A DNA stretch of 64,000 bases from Clarireedia homoeocarpa (Eukaryota; Ascomycota; Leotiomycetes; Helotiales; Rutstroemiaceae). Under the pieces are notes generated by a model that was not told where the DNA came from, did not search any database, and was given only the letters and a program-made list of their open reading frames with translations. Below are positions 23,257-32,963 of the stretch, in pieces. Positions within the stretch are counted from its first letter, which is position 1. Each line of letters begins with the position of its first letter. The stretch is taken from positions 186,001 through 250,000 of the forward strand of contig LNKV01000015.1 in the NCBI GenBank assembly GCA_001465935.1, read 5' to 3'. The position numbers and the translations under genes were made by a program.

Positions 23257-24657
23257 TTATTGCTGGTTCGCACCAGTGCTCATGCCCAGGTTTTGTAGTG
23301 GCAGATGCAGCCCAACTGCTTCATGCGGGTTCCCAGATCGAGCCCTAAAAGGTTGATTTCGAATGGTAGCACTGACGTTCTCATGCAGACTGAGGAAATT
23401 CAAGTAGTCGTGCACCTGCGGTAATATATCGCCCACCTCCTTATGATCCCCAAAGAACTCCGGTATTTCAATCAAATTGAATGGCTCACTTCTTGCCTTT
23501 TCCGACGAATCATCAATCAACACTGTATTGGTCTGATCCCATCTCCCTCCTCGTGCATAATCCGGATGCGAAGCCGCGATTCCGGGGTTCGCCCAGAGTG
23601 TAGTTAGGCGCTTGTAACATTGCACGCGCATGTTGAAATCGGTGGGTGAGAGGTTGAAGGTTTCACGGCCCCAGATTGCGATAACTTTTTGGCGGAGTCG
23701 GGGTGTGAGAATCGTTTGGCACATGGGCTCGACGTTTTCTTGCCGCGCGGATGACCATATTACTACGGTGAAGGTGTCGACGCAATACTCGAGAAATTTT
23801 TGGGCGTGCGGACGGGGAGTGAACTTGGTGGGGAATTTGCGGTTCGGTCGGTAGAGTAGCGTGCCGTTGAGGTCGATGACGACGAGAAGGTGACGCGGGG
23901 TAGCTGCAAGTCGTGGCAACTCGTCGGTGTTGGCGAAGTATTGTGGAGTGGGGTCAGGGATACCACCCGAGGCACTGGAGGGCTGGACTTTCTTATCTGC
24001 GCCGCGGCCTGCCATTTTATGTGCTCTGCGGCTGTTCTGCAATGGTGGGGCAATGGTTGATGTGCCTTCCGCAGATGTACTAGATGTCGCGTAGTGACCT
24101 AAAGGTCCTCCTGAAGCTGCGTCTATCAGGATTGGTCCGGTTTTAGTAGATTGACCGGATGGGGCTTGAGGCCCTGAGAGGCGTTGTGAGGACGAGTCTC
24201 CAAGTTTTATTGATCCGAACTCAGGTGCTCTATTTATCTCTCTTGTTTTTTCAAAGAGGATCCGAATGTTTTTTATTAGATCCTTGTCCTTTTCAAATAT
24301 CGGCCTGAGTGCCTCTTCCTTCTCTATGTCCTCTCCTCCCCTTTCCAACTGCTCTGTCCTCCAAGTTGAGAGCGTGCGCTGAATGTGGTGTAATTTCGCC
24401 AGTTCGTGGCCGTCAATATGACTCTGAAGTCCCAGTGCAGACCTGTGCTTAAACTTGCTTACTATGGTCTCAAATTGTCTCTCGAGTTTTTCACGAAGGC
24501 GCGTATATGATGTCTTTGGAATTCTTAAAACATGATGAGTTATTGAGAATCCTCGCACAAGTAGGAGGTGTCGCACAAGTATGAGGTGTCGCACAAGTAG
24601 GAGGTGTGATTGCCTGCTGGGGATGGCAGTAGAGAGTGTGCGCGAACAGCACAACAT
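23257..24657 (-). CDS. FCP1/NIF-domain HAD-like protein with a mitochondrial-type N-terminus
   Basis: Intronless, 466 residues. The C-terminal third is an FCP1-homology (NLI-interacting factor) HAD domain: motif 1 is VIDLNGTLLYRP (D262, N264), followed by FTVVIWSSARQENVEP (motif 2 region), and TVLIDDSSEKARSEPFNLIEI (motif 3 region with the DD pair). In active phosphatases of this group motif 1 is usually DLDxT; here the second Asp is Asn. The N-terminus is Arg/Ser/His-rich with few acidic residues and looks like a mitochondrial targeting sequence (GFSITHHVLRIPKTSYTRLR). The middle is predicted coiled (KLERQFETIVSKFKHRSALG) then disordered. A short in-frame repeat LLLVRHLILVRHLLLVRG (residues ~19-36) mirrors an 18-bp DNA repeat near 24550-24605. 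Function is probably a dephosphorylation or Tim50-like role, which is not resolved. Confidence 0.85.
   Translation of the reverse strand: MLCCSRTLSTAIPSRQSHLLLVRHLILVRHLLLVRGFSITHHVLRIPKTSYTRLREKLERQFETIVSKFKHRSALGLQSHIDGHELAKLHHIQRTLSTWRTEQLERGGEDIEKEEALRPIFEKDKDLIKNIRILFEKTREINRAPEFGSIKLGDSSSQRLSGPQAPSGQSTKTGPILIDAASGGPLGHYATSSTSAEGTSTIAPPLQNSRRAHKMAGRGADKKVQPSSASGGIPDPTPQYFANTDELPRLAATPRHLLVVIDLNGTLLYRPNRKFPTKFTPRPHAQKFLEYCVDTFTVVIWSSARQENVEPMCQTILTPRLRQKVIAIWGRETFNLSPTDFNMRVQCYKRLTTLWANPGIAASHPDYARGGRWDQTNTVLIDDSSEKARSEPFNLIEIPEFFGDHKEVGDILPQVHDYLNFLSLHENVSATIRNQPFRARSGNPHEAVGLHLPLQNLGMSTGANQQ
24548..24606. repeat. 18-bp coding tandem repeat
   Basis: Three copies of a unit containing TCGCACAAGTAGGAGGTG (second copy with TATG) within the N-terminal coding part of the FCP1-domain gene. 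Confidence 0.88.
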
Positions 24658-24874
24658 CGGGCATGCGTGCCAACTGCTCGTCGTACCGCTGATTCTAGGG
24701 AAGTATATTGAAGAAAAAAAGATAGCTCTATCAGTGCCACCGGATTATGTTTTATCCACTATTCACCGCCTTCGGATTTATTTCTTACTGCCGCTTCAAA
24801 AAGTAAAATTCCCCAGACGAACTAACTCCATGAACGTGCTTTGAATTACCTACGACCTTAATTTATATTTCGTG
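24658..24874. promoter_or_regulatory. compact divergent promoter
   Basis: 217 bp separate the FCP1-domain gene ATG (24657, minus) and the RRP36 ATG (24875, plus). I see no obvious TATA box. Confidence 0.4.
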
Positions 24875-25856
24875 ATGTCATCCATCAAAAGAAAAGCGCT
24901 AGATGCTGGCCTTCAAAGGAGAGTTAGGGCGCGAAGGGAAGCATCAGAAGAGTTGGACGCATCCACTTCAGATTCTGCACCTTCGGAACTTGGTCAGAAC
25001 CACGGCGTGAACAGTAGTACAGAAGAGGATGAAGAGAGTCCTGATGGTTCCGAGGACGATGTCGAAGATGAAGAAGACAATGTTCGTTTCTCCTGTGTGC
25101 TTATGGAAGATTAAGGGTTAACATAGTTAAAAGGAACTATCCGAATCAGAAGACGAAGCTACTACTGATGCGGCATCAATATCGTTCGGTGCATTGGCCA
25201 AAGCACAAGCCAGCATGTCAAAGTCCAACAATAAAGACAGAAAGAAGGCAAAGAAATCCCCAGGGGATACGTGGGAAGATAACGAAGCAATTGAGCGCAA
25301 AGCCGGGCGCAAAGACCAACGAGACTTCAGCCGGACGAGCAAAAATGCGCCAACAGAAGTATCCAGCAAAAAGGCCGTTTCCCGGAGGCGAGAAGTTGTA
25401 CCTGTGAAAAAACGAGAGATCCGCGATCCGAGATTCGAGCCCACGAATGGACCGGTTGATCTACGGAAAGTCGAAAAGGCATATGCGTTCCTAGACGAGT
25501 ATCGAGAGTCAGAGATGCAAGAGCTGAGGGACGCCATCAAGAAGACTAAAGATGAAGATGCGAAGGAAATACTCAAGAAGAAGTTGATGTCAATGGAGTC
25601 GAGGAAGAAGACGGATATGAAGAAGAAGAAGGAGAGGGAGATCTTGGACAGGCATAGGAAGGAAGAGAAAGAAAAGGTGAAGGCGGGAAAGACGCCGTTC
25701 TATCTGAAGAAAGCGGAGCAGAAGGAGAGGGTTTTGCTCGATCAGTATGGCGAGCTGAAGGGCAAACAGTTGGATCGCGTAATCGAAAGGAGAAGAAAGA
25801 AGATCGAAGGAAAGGAGAAGAAGAACATGCCATGGGCGAGAAGGACGGCGGAGTAA
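24875..25856 (+). CDS. RRP36: rRNA biogenesis protein RRP36
   Basis: This is a nucleolar component of the SSU processome/90S pre-ribosome, needed for early cleavages that release 18S rRNA. Exon 1 is 24875-25081 and exon 2 is 25134-25856, giving 309 residues. The N-terminus MSSIKRKALDAGLQRR is followed by an acidic Ser/Asp/Glu region, a central conserved block KREIRDPRFEPTNGPVDL with RKVEKAYAFLDEYRESEMQELRD, and a long basic coiled coil. It ends KNMPWARRTAE, the family's typical C-terminus. The intron has donor GTTCGT (weak) and acceptor AAAAG; the alternative AG at 25125-25126 would put the frame out. It is convergent with COQ8. Confidence 0.93.
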
Positions 25857-26242
25857 TGGATCGAGAAATGTGGGTCATGGAATATAAGTTTTATTTACGA
25901 GCGTCTTGCTATATTATCAATGACATTCAGCAAGCCGACTCATGATTCGACCAACACAATCTCGAACAGGTTACTACACTGCCGATCCTGCACTGCTGAG
26001 CATCATTTCATTTGTTACGAACAAGGGGTGACAGCACTGTGAAATTTAAGCGACCATATGCCCTCGGAATATGGGGTTGGGCCTTGCCATTATCATACAT
26101 GATCTCTGTAGATGGAAATGTTAAGCAAAGGTAATTCCACCACCTGGAATATATCAAAAATATGTGTTGGGCAGTGACCATACATTTCAACTTCGTATAT
26201 ATATATACACAAATATACACTACTCCTCATACACCTCCTCGA
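25857..26242. other. intergenic region between convergent RRP36 and COQ8
   Basis: 386 bp, AT-rich toward 26190-26210 (a TA dinucleotide run). I see only presumed 3' UTRs. Confidence 0.6.
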
Positions 26243-28882
26243 TCACGAGGTACCAGCTTTCACCATACTATTTTCAAACAGCTCTCTGCACCTAACCCTA
26301 CTTCCCAACCTAGCGCATAACAAGAACGCGCCACTCAGCTTCCGATGTAAGCTGTATGTCTCTTCAGGAGGCGGCGCTAGCCTTTCTCTGATCATGACAG
26401 GAATCAGCGCTTTGACTCTCTCTGTAATAGTCTGGTCCTTGAAATCATAGATCTTCGGGGAGCTCTCTAAAAATGGTTCTGCTAAAGTAAGAACAGATTG
26501 GATATGTGCGTCGAGCATGGTTTTTGACTCTCCTCCAGTAAGATAGCCAAGATCAATTGAAAGATCTCGGACAGTGTTCCTATCTGATTTGGAGGCGGCA
26601 AAGAGAAGTGATGTGTATTTGGTGATGAAGTCTTCGGGATATTCGCGAGAAGCGCCGAAGTCAAGAAGTTCAAGCTTGTTTGTCTTGGCGTTGTAAAGAA
26701 AATTGGTCCAGTTGGGATCTGTTTGCATGTATCTAAACTCAGTAATCTCTCGGAGGCAGAGACGAAGAATTTGCGTCCCGATCCAATCTCTTTGTTCTTG
26801 CGTGAAGCTTTGAATGCGCGTTACACCGATACCTTCCATGTATTCCATGGTGAGGACTTGAGCTCCAGATGCTTCCGGGTAGACTCTGGGGACAAGAAAG
26901 ACATCTTGGTCATCGGCGAGAAGTTCTTGAAAACGGCGTCCACACTCTGCTTCTCGGATGTAATCACACTCCCAGGCCAGTTCGGTTCGAGCATTGGCAA
27001 TCGTCTTGTCGAGGAACAATCCTTTCGGTAAAAGACGAGATGCGGTGAGTAAGATCGCCAGGTTGTTCAGATCAGAGTCTATCGAATTAGCGACTCCTGG
27101 ATATTGCACCTTTACGGCAACTTTGGCACCAGTCGATTTGAGTGTTGCTCGATGAACTTGTCCGATAGACGCAGCTGCCAACGGCACCTCCTCAAACTCC
27201 CCGAACAGGTCTCTCCATTCAGGACCCAAATTAGCCGAAAGGACTTTATTACGCTGAGAGGGGGGCATATAATCCGCGCGATCCTGTACACGCTGTAGTA
27301 CTTCTTGGATTTGTGGTGGAAGCATCTTAGAATCTTGGAAACTAATCATTTGACCCAATTTCAATGCTGCACCTCTCATTCGTGAAAGCTTGGTTACAAG
27401 TCTGTCCATGTTCCCTGCACTCATAATGAATGAGCCCTCTCCACTGCCGCCGCTTACTCGACGAAGACTTTCACTGATAGCGCCACCAACCATACCAGCT
27501 GCCAGACCGCTGTAATTCCATAATCTTCCTAATCGAGAAGAAGGAACTTTTGACTCTCGTAGCTGATACGGTGCCGCTTGTGGCTTTGCGTCAAGCTGCA
27601 TCTAGTTCACTGTCAGATTTCAGTATCATGCCATATACGAACGAGGTAGGATATGACTTACCGAAGCATCTTTACTTTCTTTGCTGATGTCTGCCGCAAG
27701 GGCCTCGGTATCTTCATCTTTTTTGTATGGCTCTGGCACTGCATGCGACATGACCTCCGGAGACGTAGGCAGGGTCTCTGAAGATGAACGAACATTGAAA
27801 GTATCTTGGTCTCTACCTGATGCTAGTTTCGTTTTCTCTACGGGGGCATCCTTTACACCTTTCAGCTCTAGATAACTGCTTGGTCGTTGAGTCTTGCCTC
27901 CCAGTATTCTAGCCACTCTGGGACTGTAAAAGAGCTCTGTATTGATACCTTCAGGTAGTTGATCTTGCTCTGGCACTGATTCTACGGACGGAATCTTCTC
28001 GGTGGAAGTTTCTATCCCCCGATAGAATGAGTCGGAGTTGATTTCACCTTGCTTCAAATCCTTGTTATTTTCTTGAACATCCGAAGTGTGTTTGGGTATT
28101 TTGGCTCTTGGTAAGGAAGATAAGGACGGGGATGTATGTTCTGGCCTATCATAGAAAGTATCTTCGTCGTGCCCTTCTTCCAATGGGTTCTTGGCAGAAG
28201 TCTCAAGCGCGTCCGCGGATCTGGACGGTATTTGCTGTTCAAACTCTCGTTGAACATGCCTAGCATGATCCGAAGACAGCGGTTTGGAACTGGGAACGGG
28301 TATTGTTGATGCATCAGAAGACTTTGGTTCTAATCCTTCATTATCTATAGGGTTTTGACTAGGTTCGACTTGCGATCTAGTGGGGTCTGTATCTGCGTCT
28401 ATCTCTGGCGTATTAATATGAGATTCCTTGGGTGGGATCGTCCCATCTGGAAGAGGGTAACGATCTGCCGATTCTTGTTGAATGTGTAATTCGTCTTTTG
28501 GCGTGGGATCAATGGTAGAGTTTGATTCTGATTTCTCATAGAAGTGATCTTGCTCTAGCCCCTCTTTCCTTGTAGGAGCCCCATGCCCCTCCGTGGATTT
28601 CTTGCTGGGTATGGGGCCGTTGCTGTTGGACTGTCCGTTGGCCTCAGTTTCTGATGCTTCCTTGGTCCACTCGGGCGCGCTCTCATTCAGCCTTGATGCA
28701 AGGATCGTTGCTGCCTTCGCTGTCTCTGTAACGCGATCCGTTTGACTTCGTACCGCTCGTGCCAAGGTCGAAGTTTTGCTGTAGACGTCGAATCTCCTCG
28801 CTCCAAGTGCAACATGTTTTTGCGCAACTCCCCGAGAAGCACTGAAAAGAGCTGCGAGGTCCAATAGCCTCTTCCCTGCCAT
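26243..28882 (-). CDS. COQ8: atypical kinase COQ8 (ABC1/ADCK family), ubiquinone biosynthesis
   Basis: This is a mitochondrial inner-membrane UbiB-family ATPase/kinase that supports the coenzyme Q synthome. Exon 1 is 28882-27662 and exon 2 is 27601-26243, giving ~859 residues. The C-terminal catalytic half shows the family hallmarks: the KxGQ motif in ALKLGQMISFQDSKML, the Ala-rich loop AAASIGQVHRA that replaces the kinase P-loop, VAVKVQYPG with the invariant Lys, TDPNWTNFLYN and the DFG motif LLDFGASREYPEDF. The N-terminal ~400 residues are a mostly disordered Ser/Pro/Glu-rich extension after the short helical start (LLDLAALFSASRGVAQKHV), longer than in yeast COQ8 (~500 residues in total). 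It contains a recurring acidic-FY motif. The intron (27602-27661) has donor GTAAGT and lies just at the disordered-to-kinase junction. Confidence 0.94.
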
Positions 28883-29363
28883 TTTGAACGCCTTTAGGTG
28901 GGATGATATTTCATTGATTCATGATTGCTATCATTAAAGAAAATGAAGGTATATTTTGCCAGAGTTCGATGTTGAACGATCTTTGCCGAGTTTAATCCCT
29001 GTACATTACAGTCAAGCAGTGAAGACGTCACAAAGGCGTAAAGAACCAATATAACCAATACCGGTGTACTTACTATATTTGGTGTATAAATAATATATAT
29101 ATAATTTTTTTTATTTTTTTTATTTTGGAATTTCTACCCAGGTAATAGCTGTAAGGTATGATGTTTGATATTATCTTTCTGAATTTTCTGCATTTCACAC
29201 AGCTCCTGACGCTCAGCGGCTTTCATAAATAATACCTGTACGAAACTATGTATGGTCTTACAATGGATTAGTCTGATAATCTGTATTATCCCGTATTAAC
29301 TTGACATCTAAATGGGTATCTCTAAAACAATTTTATACACAACGCCTTCCTAACTCGATTTGT
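28883..29363. other. intergenic region upstream of COQ8 and downstream of ES2
   Basis: 481 bp containing an AT-rich tract (29085-29126, TATATATATAATTTTTTTT-like). Presumably the COQ8 promoter plus the ES2 3' end. No gene is visible. Confidence 0.6.
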
Positions 29364-30755
29364 TTATTTATGCCCAGAGGGTGTCCATCTCGCTCTCAAA
29401 TTTGACTTTGTTTTGACTGTTCCTGGTGTTCTCACACCAAAGGCATCACCAGTTCCTTTGCTGCTATTTCCTACGCGACTCCATAAACGTTCTGCAGCTG
29501 GTGTTAAACCACCCGACCCTACCCTTGGGCTGCTAGGAAATTTCGGGACAGGAGTAGCTTCAACCTTTCCAGTCAAGCCATTCTTCACTGAAGCTCGCTT
29601 TACCCTGGCATTCGTATCGACCATCTTGTGGTGAAGATCCTCACGCCTACTTTGCTCCTTTATTACGAACGGATTTTTTGTTATGTCCCCCGTTCCTAGG
29701 TCAATAACCGATGTTGTTGTGTATGGTTCTTCTTCTGGTTCGTCATCCACAAAAGCATAGCCATTCACACGTGGAGTTTCACTTCCATTGAAGCCAGATT
29801 CCGAATCAGCGGTACGACGCTTCCCTGCAATGGCGTCCTTGATAGCTGTCAATGACGGCGAAGGTGGCACACTCTCATCATTCTTAAGCTCCAAAACAGG
29901 TAATCTCGTATTAGCATAAGCTACACTCTTCGGAGCTGCTTTTGAGTCATTCTGAGCCTTCTGCGCAACCGTCTCAACCGAATCCTCAACGCTTTCTGGT
30001 CGAAACATAAGTCCGTTGTTCGGTTTTGATTTCCAGGAGTCCGGCTGGGCGGGTCTTTCATCAACATCTCGAATTGCAAGTCGGGCCCTACTGCCACCAT
30101 CGTCCAGTAAAGATTCCCGAGATTGTAGTAGTTTTGTCTCGACCTCCTTTTGCTTGATCATCATGTTCGAAGCCACTTTATTCCCCGTCCACATCCAAGC
30201 ATATTTTTCGGCCCTCTTCTGGTTTTGCTTATCTAACAATTTGTAAAAGCTTTCGTTGTCCTCACTGGTATACATTGACTGGAATTTCGTCAGGCTCATG
30301 TCTGTGTCAACTTTTACCGTAGGCTCCTGCGTCGCAGTCGTCATGTCAGATGCGACCGACATTGGTGTATCGCCCGCAACCCCTCGGGGTGTATCGGCTA
30401 CCCTGGATGGTGTCTGAATTGATGTACCCCGCCTTCCCGTATGTCTGCCCGGCGTCATGACTTGTCGGAGCCTACGCTCGGCGCTAGAAATCCAAGCTCT
30501 ATCGCGAGACTCAAGGGCATCTAAGTATTCCTGCTTTGTCTCCGTCTCCAGCAAGCCCGGGAAGAAATCTCGAGCGATAATTTCAGAAATCGCGTCCGTG
30601 TATGCATCCTCATCGATAACATTCTTAGGTCTTTTTATGCGTTTCGGTGGTGGTGGCATCAGCTCTGTGTCATTGACGCGTTTCGCAACAGCCGTTGACT
30701 GAGATGAGGATGGTACCAGAGCCATTTTTGAGAGGATAGGATCCGCCGCAGCCAA
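29364..30755 (-). CDS. ES2/DGCR14 family nuclear protein (spliceosome C-complex associated)
   Basis: Intronless, 463 residues. The family (human ESS2/DGCR14, S. pombe Bis1) is nuclear and linked to late spliceosome complexes and pre-mRNA splicing fidelity. Family landmarks: PPPPKRIKRPKNVIDEDAYTDAISEIIARDFFPGL near the N-terminus, then LESRDRAWISSAERRL, a central SLTKFQSMYTSEDNESFYKLLDKQNQKRAEKYAWMW block and a C-terminal EESRREDLHHKMVD-type segment. It ends in a basic, Pro/Ser-rich tail with TPAAERLWSRVGN. The ATG at 30755 gives the longest frame; the second ATG at 30725 (MALVPSSSQ) is equally plausible. It is divergent from PP5 across ~450 bp. Confidence 0.92.
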   Translation of the reverse strand: MAAADPILSKMALVPSSSQSTAVAKRVNDTELMPPPPKRIKRPKNVIDEDAYTDAISEIIARDFFPGLLETETKQEYLDALESRDRAWISSAERRLRQVMTPGRHTGRRGTSIQTPSRVADTPRGVAGDTPMSVASDMTTATQEPTVKVDTDMSLTKFQSMYTSEDNESFYKLLDKQNQKRAEKYAWMWTGNKVASNMMIKQKEVETKLLQSRESLLDDGGSRARLAIRDVDERPAQPDSWKSKPNNGLMFRPESVEDSVETVAQKAQNDSKAAPKSVAYANTRLPVLELKNDESVPPSPSLTAIKDAIAGKRRTADSESGFNGSETPRVNGYAFVDDEPEEEPYTTTSVIDLGTGDITKNPFVIKEQSRREDLHHKMVDTNARVKRASVKNGLTGKVEATPVPKFPSSPRVGSGGLTPAAERLWSRVGNSSKGTGDAFGVRTPGTVKTKSNLRARWTPSGHK

Positions 30756-31201
30756 GTTGAATTCTCCCCGTCGTTTTCAGAGTATCGAAATTGAATTGCG
30801 CAGTTGCGAATGTAGTGATGGACTTTGTCCTAATAGTCGAAATTGGATAATGGTAAAGTGAAAAGAACGGGGTCTCGGGGGTCAGAGAGTGAGATCAGAT
30901 AAGGGAACTAGCGGCCACTACAATCCATAAGCGCGGACAAGGATTATAAGTGCCACCGCAGGGATGTATCTCAGATCTCAGAAGTCAATGAACCAAGTTA
31001 TCTTCAACTCATAAATTTATTTTCTGTATGCTTTATGTGCTACATCCTTACTTGAACGTGTTCTAATTATTGAAACTTATGTTGAAAACTTCTTGAACTT
31101 GGAATCTACTAATAAACTGTCTTCTTCGTCCTCGGCTCCTCATCCCACCATAAAATCCTGCCCCGCGTTCCTTCTACCAAAGCTTTTCGATATTCACCAA
31201 A
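30756..31201. promoter_or_regulatory. divergent promoter of ES2 and PP5
   Basis: 446 bp between the ATGs. The plus-strand leader before 31202 is CT-rich with TCCTCGGCTCCTCATCC. No gene inside. Confidence 0.4.
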
Positions 31202-32963
31202 ATGACCTCTACGGAGGAAGAGGCGACAGCCTTGAAGAACCTGGGAAACAAAGCTTTCGCCGCTCATAATTGGCCTGAGGCGATCGAGTACTACACAAAA
31301 GCAATAGCGCTCAATGACAAGGAGCCGACCTACTATTCAAACAGAGCCCAGGTATCTTCCTGTCGCCTAGAAAGTCAACTTGCTCGCGTGACTAATATCT
31401 TCTAAGGCGAACATAAAGTCCGAGGCATATGGATACGCCATAGCTGACGCTACCAAAGCTATTGAGCTTGATCCGAATTTTGTGAAGGTGCGTTTAAGAG
31501 TGTTCTTCGCCGGTTGTGCCACAGCATGAACCAGAAGACTAACTACCCTCCCCACATTAGGCATACTATCGTCGAGCTGTTGCATATACCGCGATTCTCA
31601 AATCTCGAGAGGCCTTGAAAGACTTCAAGACCGTTGTAAAGAAGGCTCCAAACGACAAAGATGCGAAGCTTAAATTGGCAGAATGCGAAAAAATCGTGCG
31701 TCGTGTCGAGTTCTTTCGAGCTATCGAAGTTGGGGACCCACCTTCTGCAGCAGAGGGTTTGGACCTTGACTCGATGGCGGTCGACGATGACTACGATGGT
31801 GTACGATTAGGCGATGAAATGACTCCGGAATTTATCAACGACATGCTCGAGCGGTTTAAAAATGGAAAGAAGATACACAAGAAATACGTCTACCAAATTG
31901 TCTTGGCTGTCAAGAAGATTGTCTATGACGAACCTACAATGGTAGAGATGGAGATTGAAGATCATACTCAGCTAACTGTTTGTGGAGATACACACGGTTA
32001 GTTTATTGCATTAAAATGTCATTCTCGTAGCTAACATCGAATTCTAGGTCAGTTCTTTGATCTTATGGAGCTTTTCAGACTCAACGGCTTTCCGACTGAT
32101 AAGCACTACTATCTTTTCAACGGTGACTTCGTTGATCGAGGATCGTGGTCGACCGAGATAGCACTGCTTCTGTATGCTTATAAATGGCTGCGTCCATCTG
32201 CATTTTTCATCAACAGGGGGAATCATGAAACTGACGACATGAATCGCGTTTACGGGTTTGAGGGTGAATGCAAGGCGAAGTACAATGGTGAGCAATTCCT
32301 TACATTTAAGTCTCAGCAATACTGACCAAGGATACCTAGAACGTACATTCAAGCTGTTTTCCGAAAGTTTCTCGGCGTTACCATTGGCAACACTTATTGG
32401 GAAGAAATTCTTGGTTCTCCACGGAGGTCTATTCTCAGATGACAAGGTGACACTAGATGATATTCGAGCTCTTAACAGGCATAACCAGCGTCAACCAGGA
32501 CAAGCAGGCTTGATGATGGAAATGTTATGGACTGATCCGCAAAAAGAACCCGGTCGTGGACCAAGCAAAAGAGGTGTGGGTATGCAGTTCGGGCCGGATG
32601 TCACCAAGAGATTCTGTGAGAAAAACGGTTTAGAAGCAGTTATTCGCAGTCACGAAGTCCGTATGGAAGGTTATGAGGAGGAGCACGATGGAAAATGCAT
32701 CACCGGTATGAGCACCCCCTTTGCCTGTACGTTTCTCTGCTAACTTGATACAGTATTTTCGGCGCCCAAGTATTGTGACAGTACTGAAAACAAGGGAGCT
32801 TACATAAATATTGGGCCTGATTACAAGTTGAATTTCCACAAGTTTGATGCAGTACCTCACCCAAATATTAAACCCATGGTGCGTCCCATTCCCAAGCTTT
32901 CACAAACCCTGCTAACGATTGCAAAAGGCATATGCTCAAAGCTCTCTCATGTCAATGACGTAG
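31202..32963 (+). CDS. PPT1: serine/threonine protein phosphatase 5 (TPR-PPP)
   Basis: This is a PPP-family phosphatase with an N-terminal TPR domain that docks on Hsp90 and dephosphorylates Hsp90/Cdc37 and client proteins. Seven exons: 31202-31351, 31407-31487, 31561-31996, 32048-32287, 32340-32705, 32754-32878 and 32928-32963 (477 residues). Three TPRs occupy roughly residues 1-110 (NLGNKAFAAHNWPEAIEYYTKAI and following). The catalytic domain carries the metal-site motifs CGDTHGQ, FNGDFVDRGSW, NRGNHETDDMN, LHGGLFSDD and IRSHEV, and the late APKYCD loop. The protein ends SSLMSMT, the autoinhibitory tail region. All intron phases close. Donors include GTATCT and GTGCGT; every acceptor is AG. 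Confidence 0.96.
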
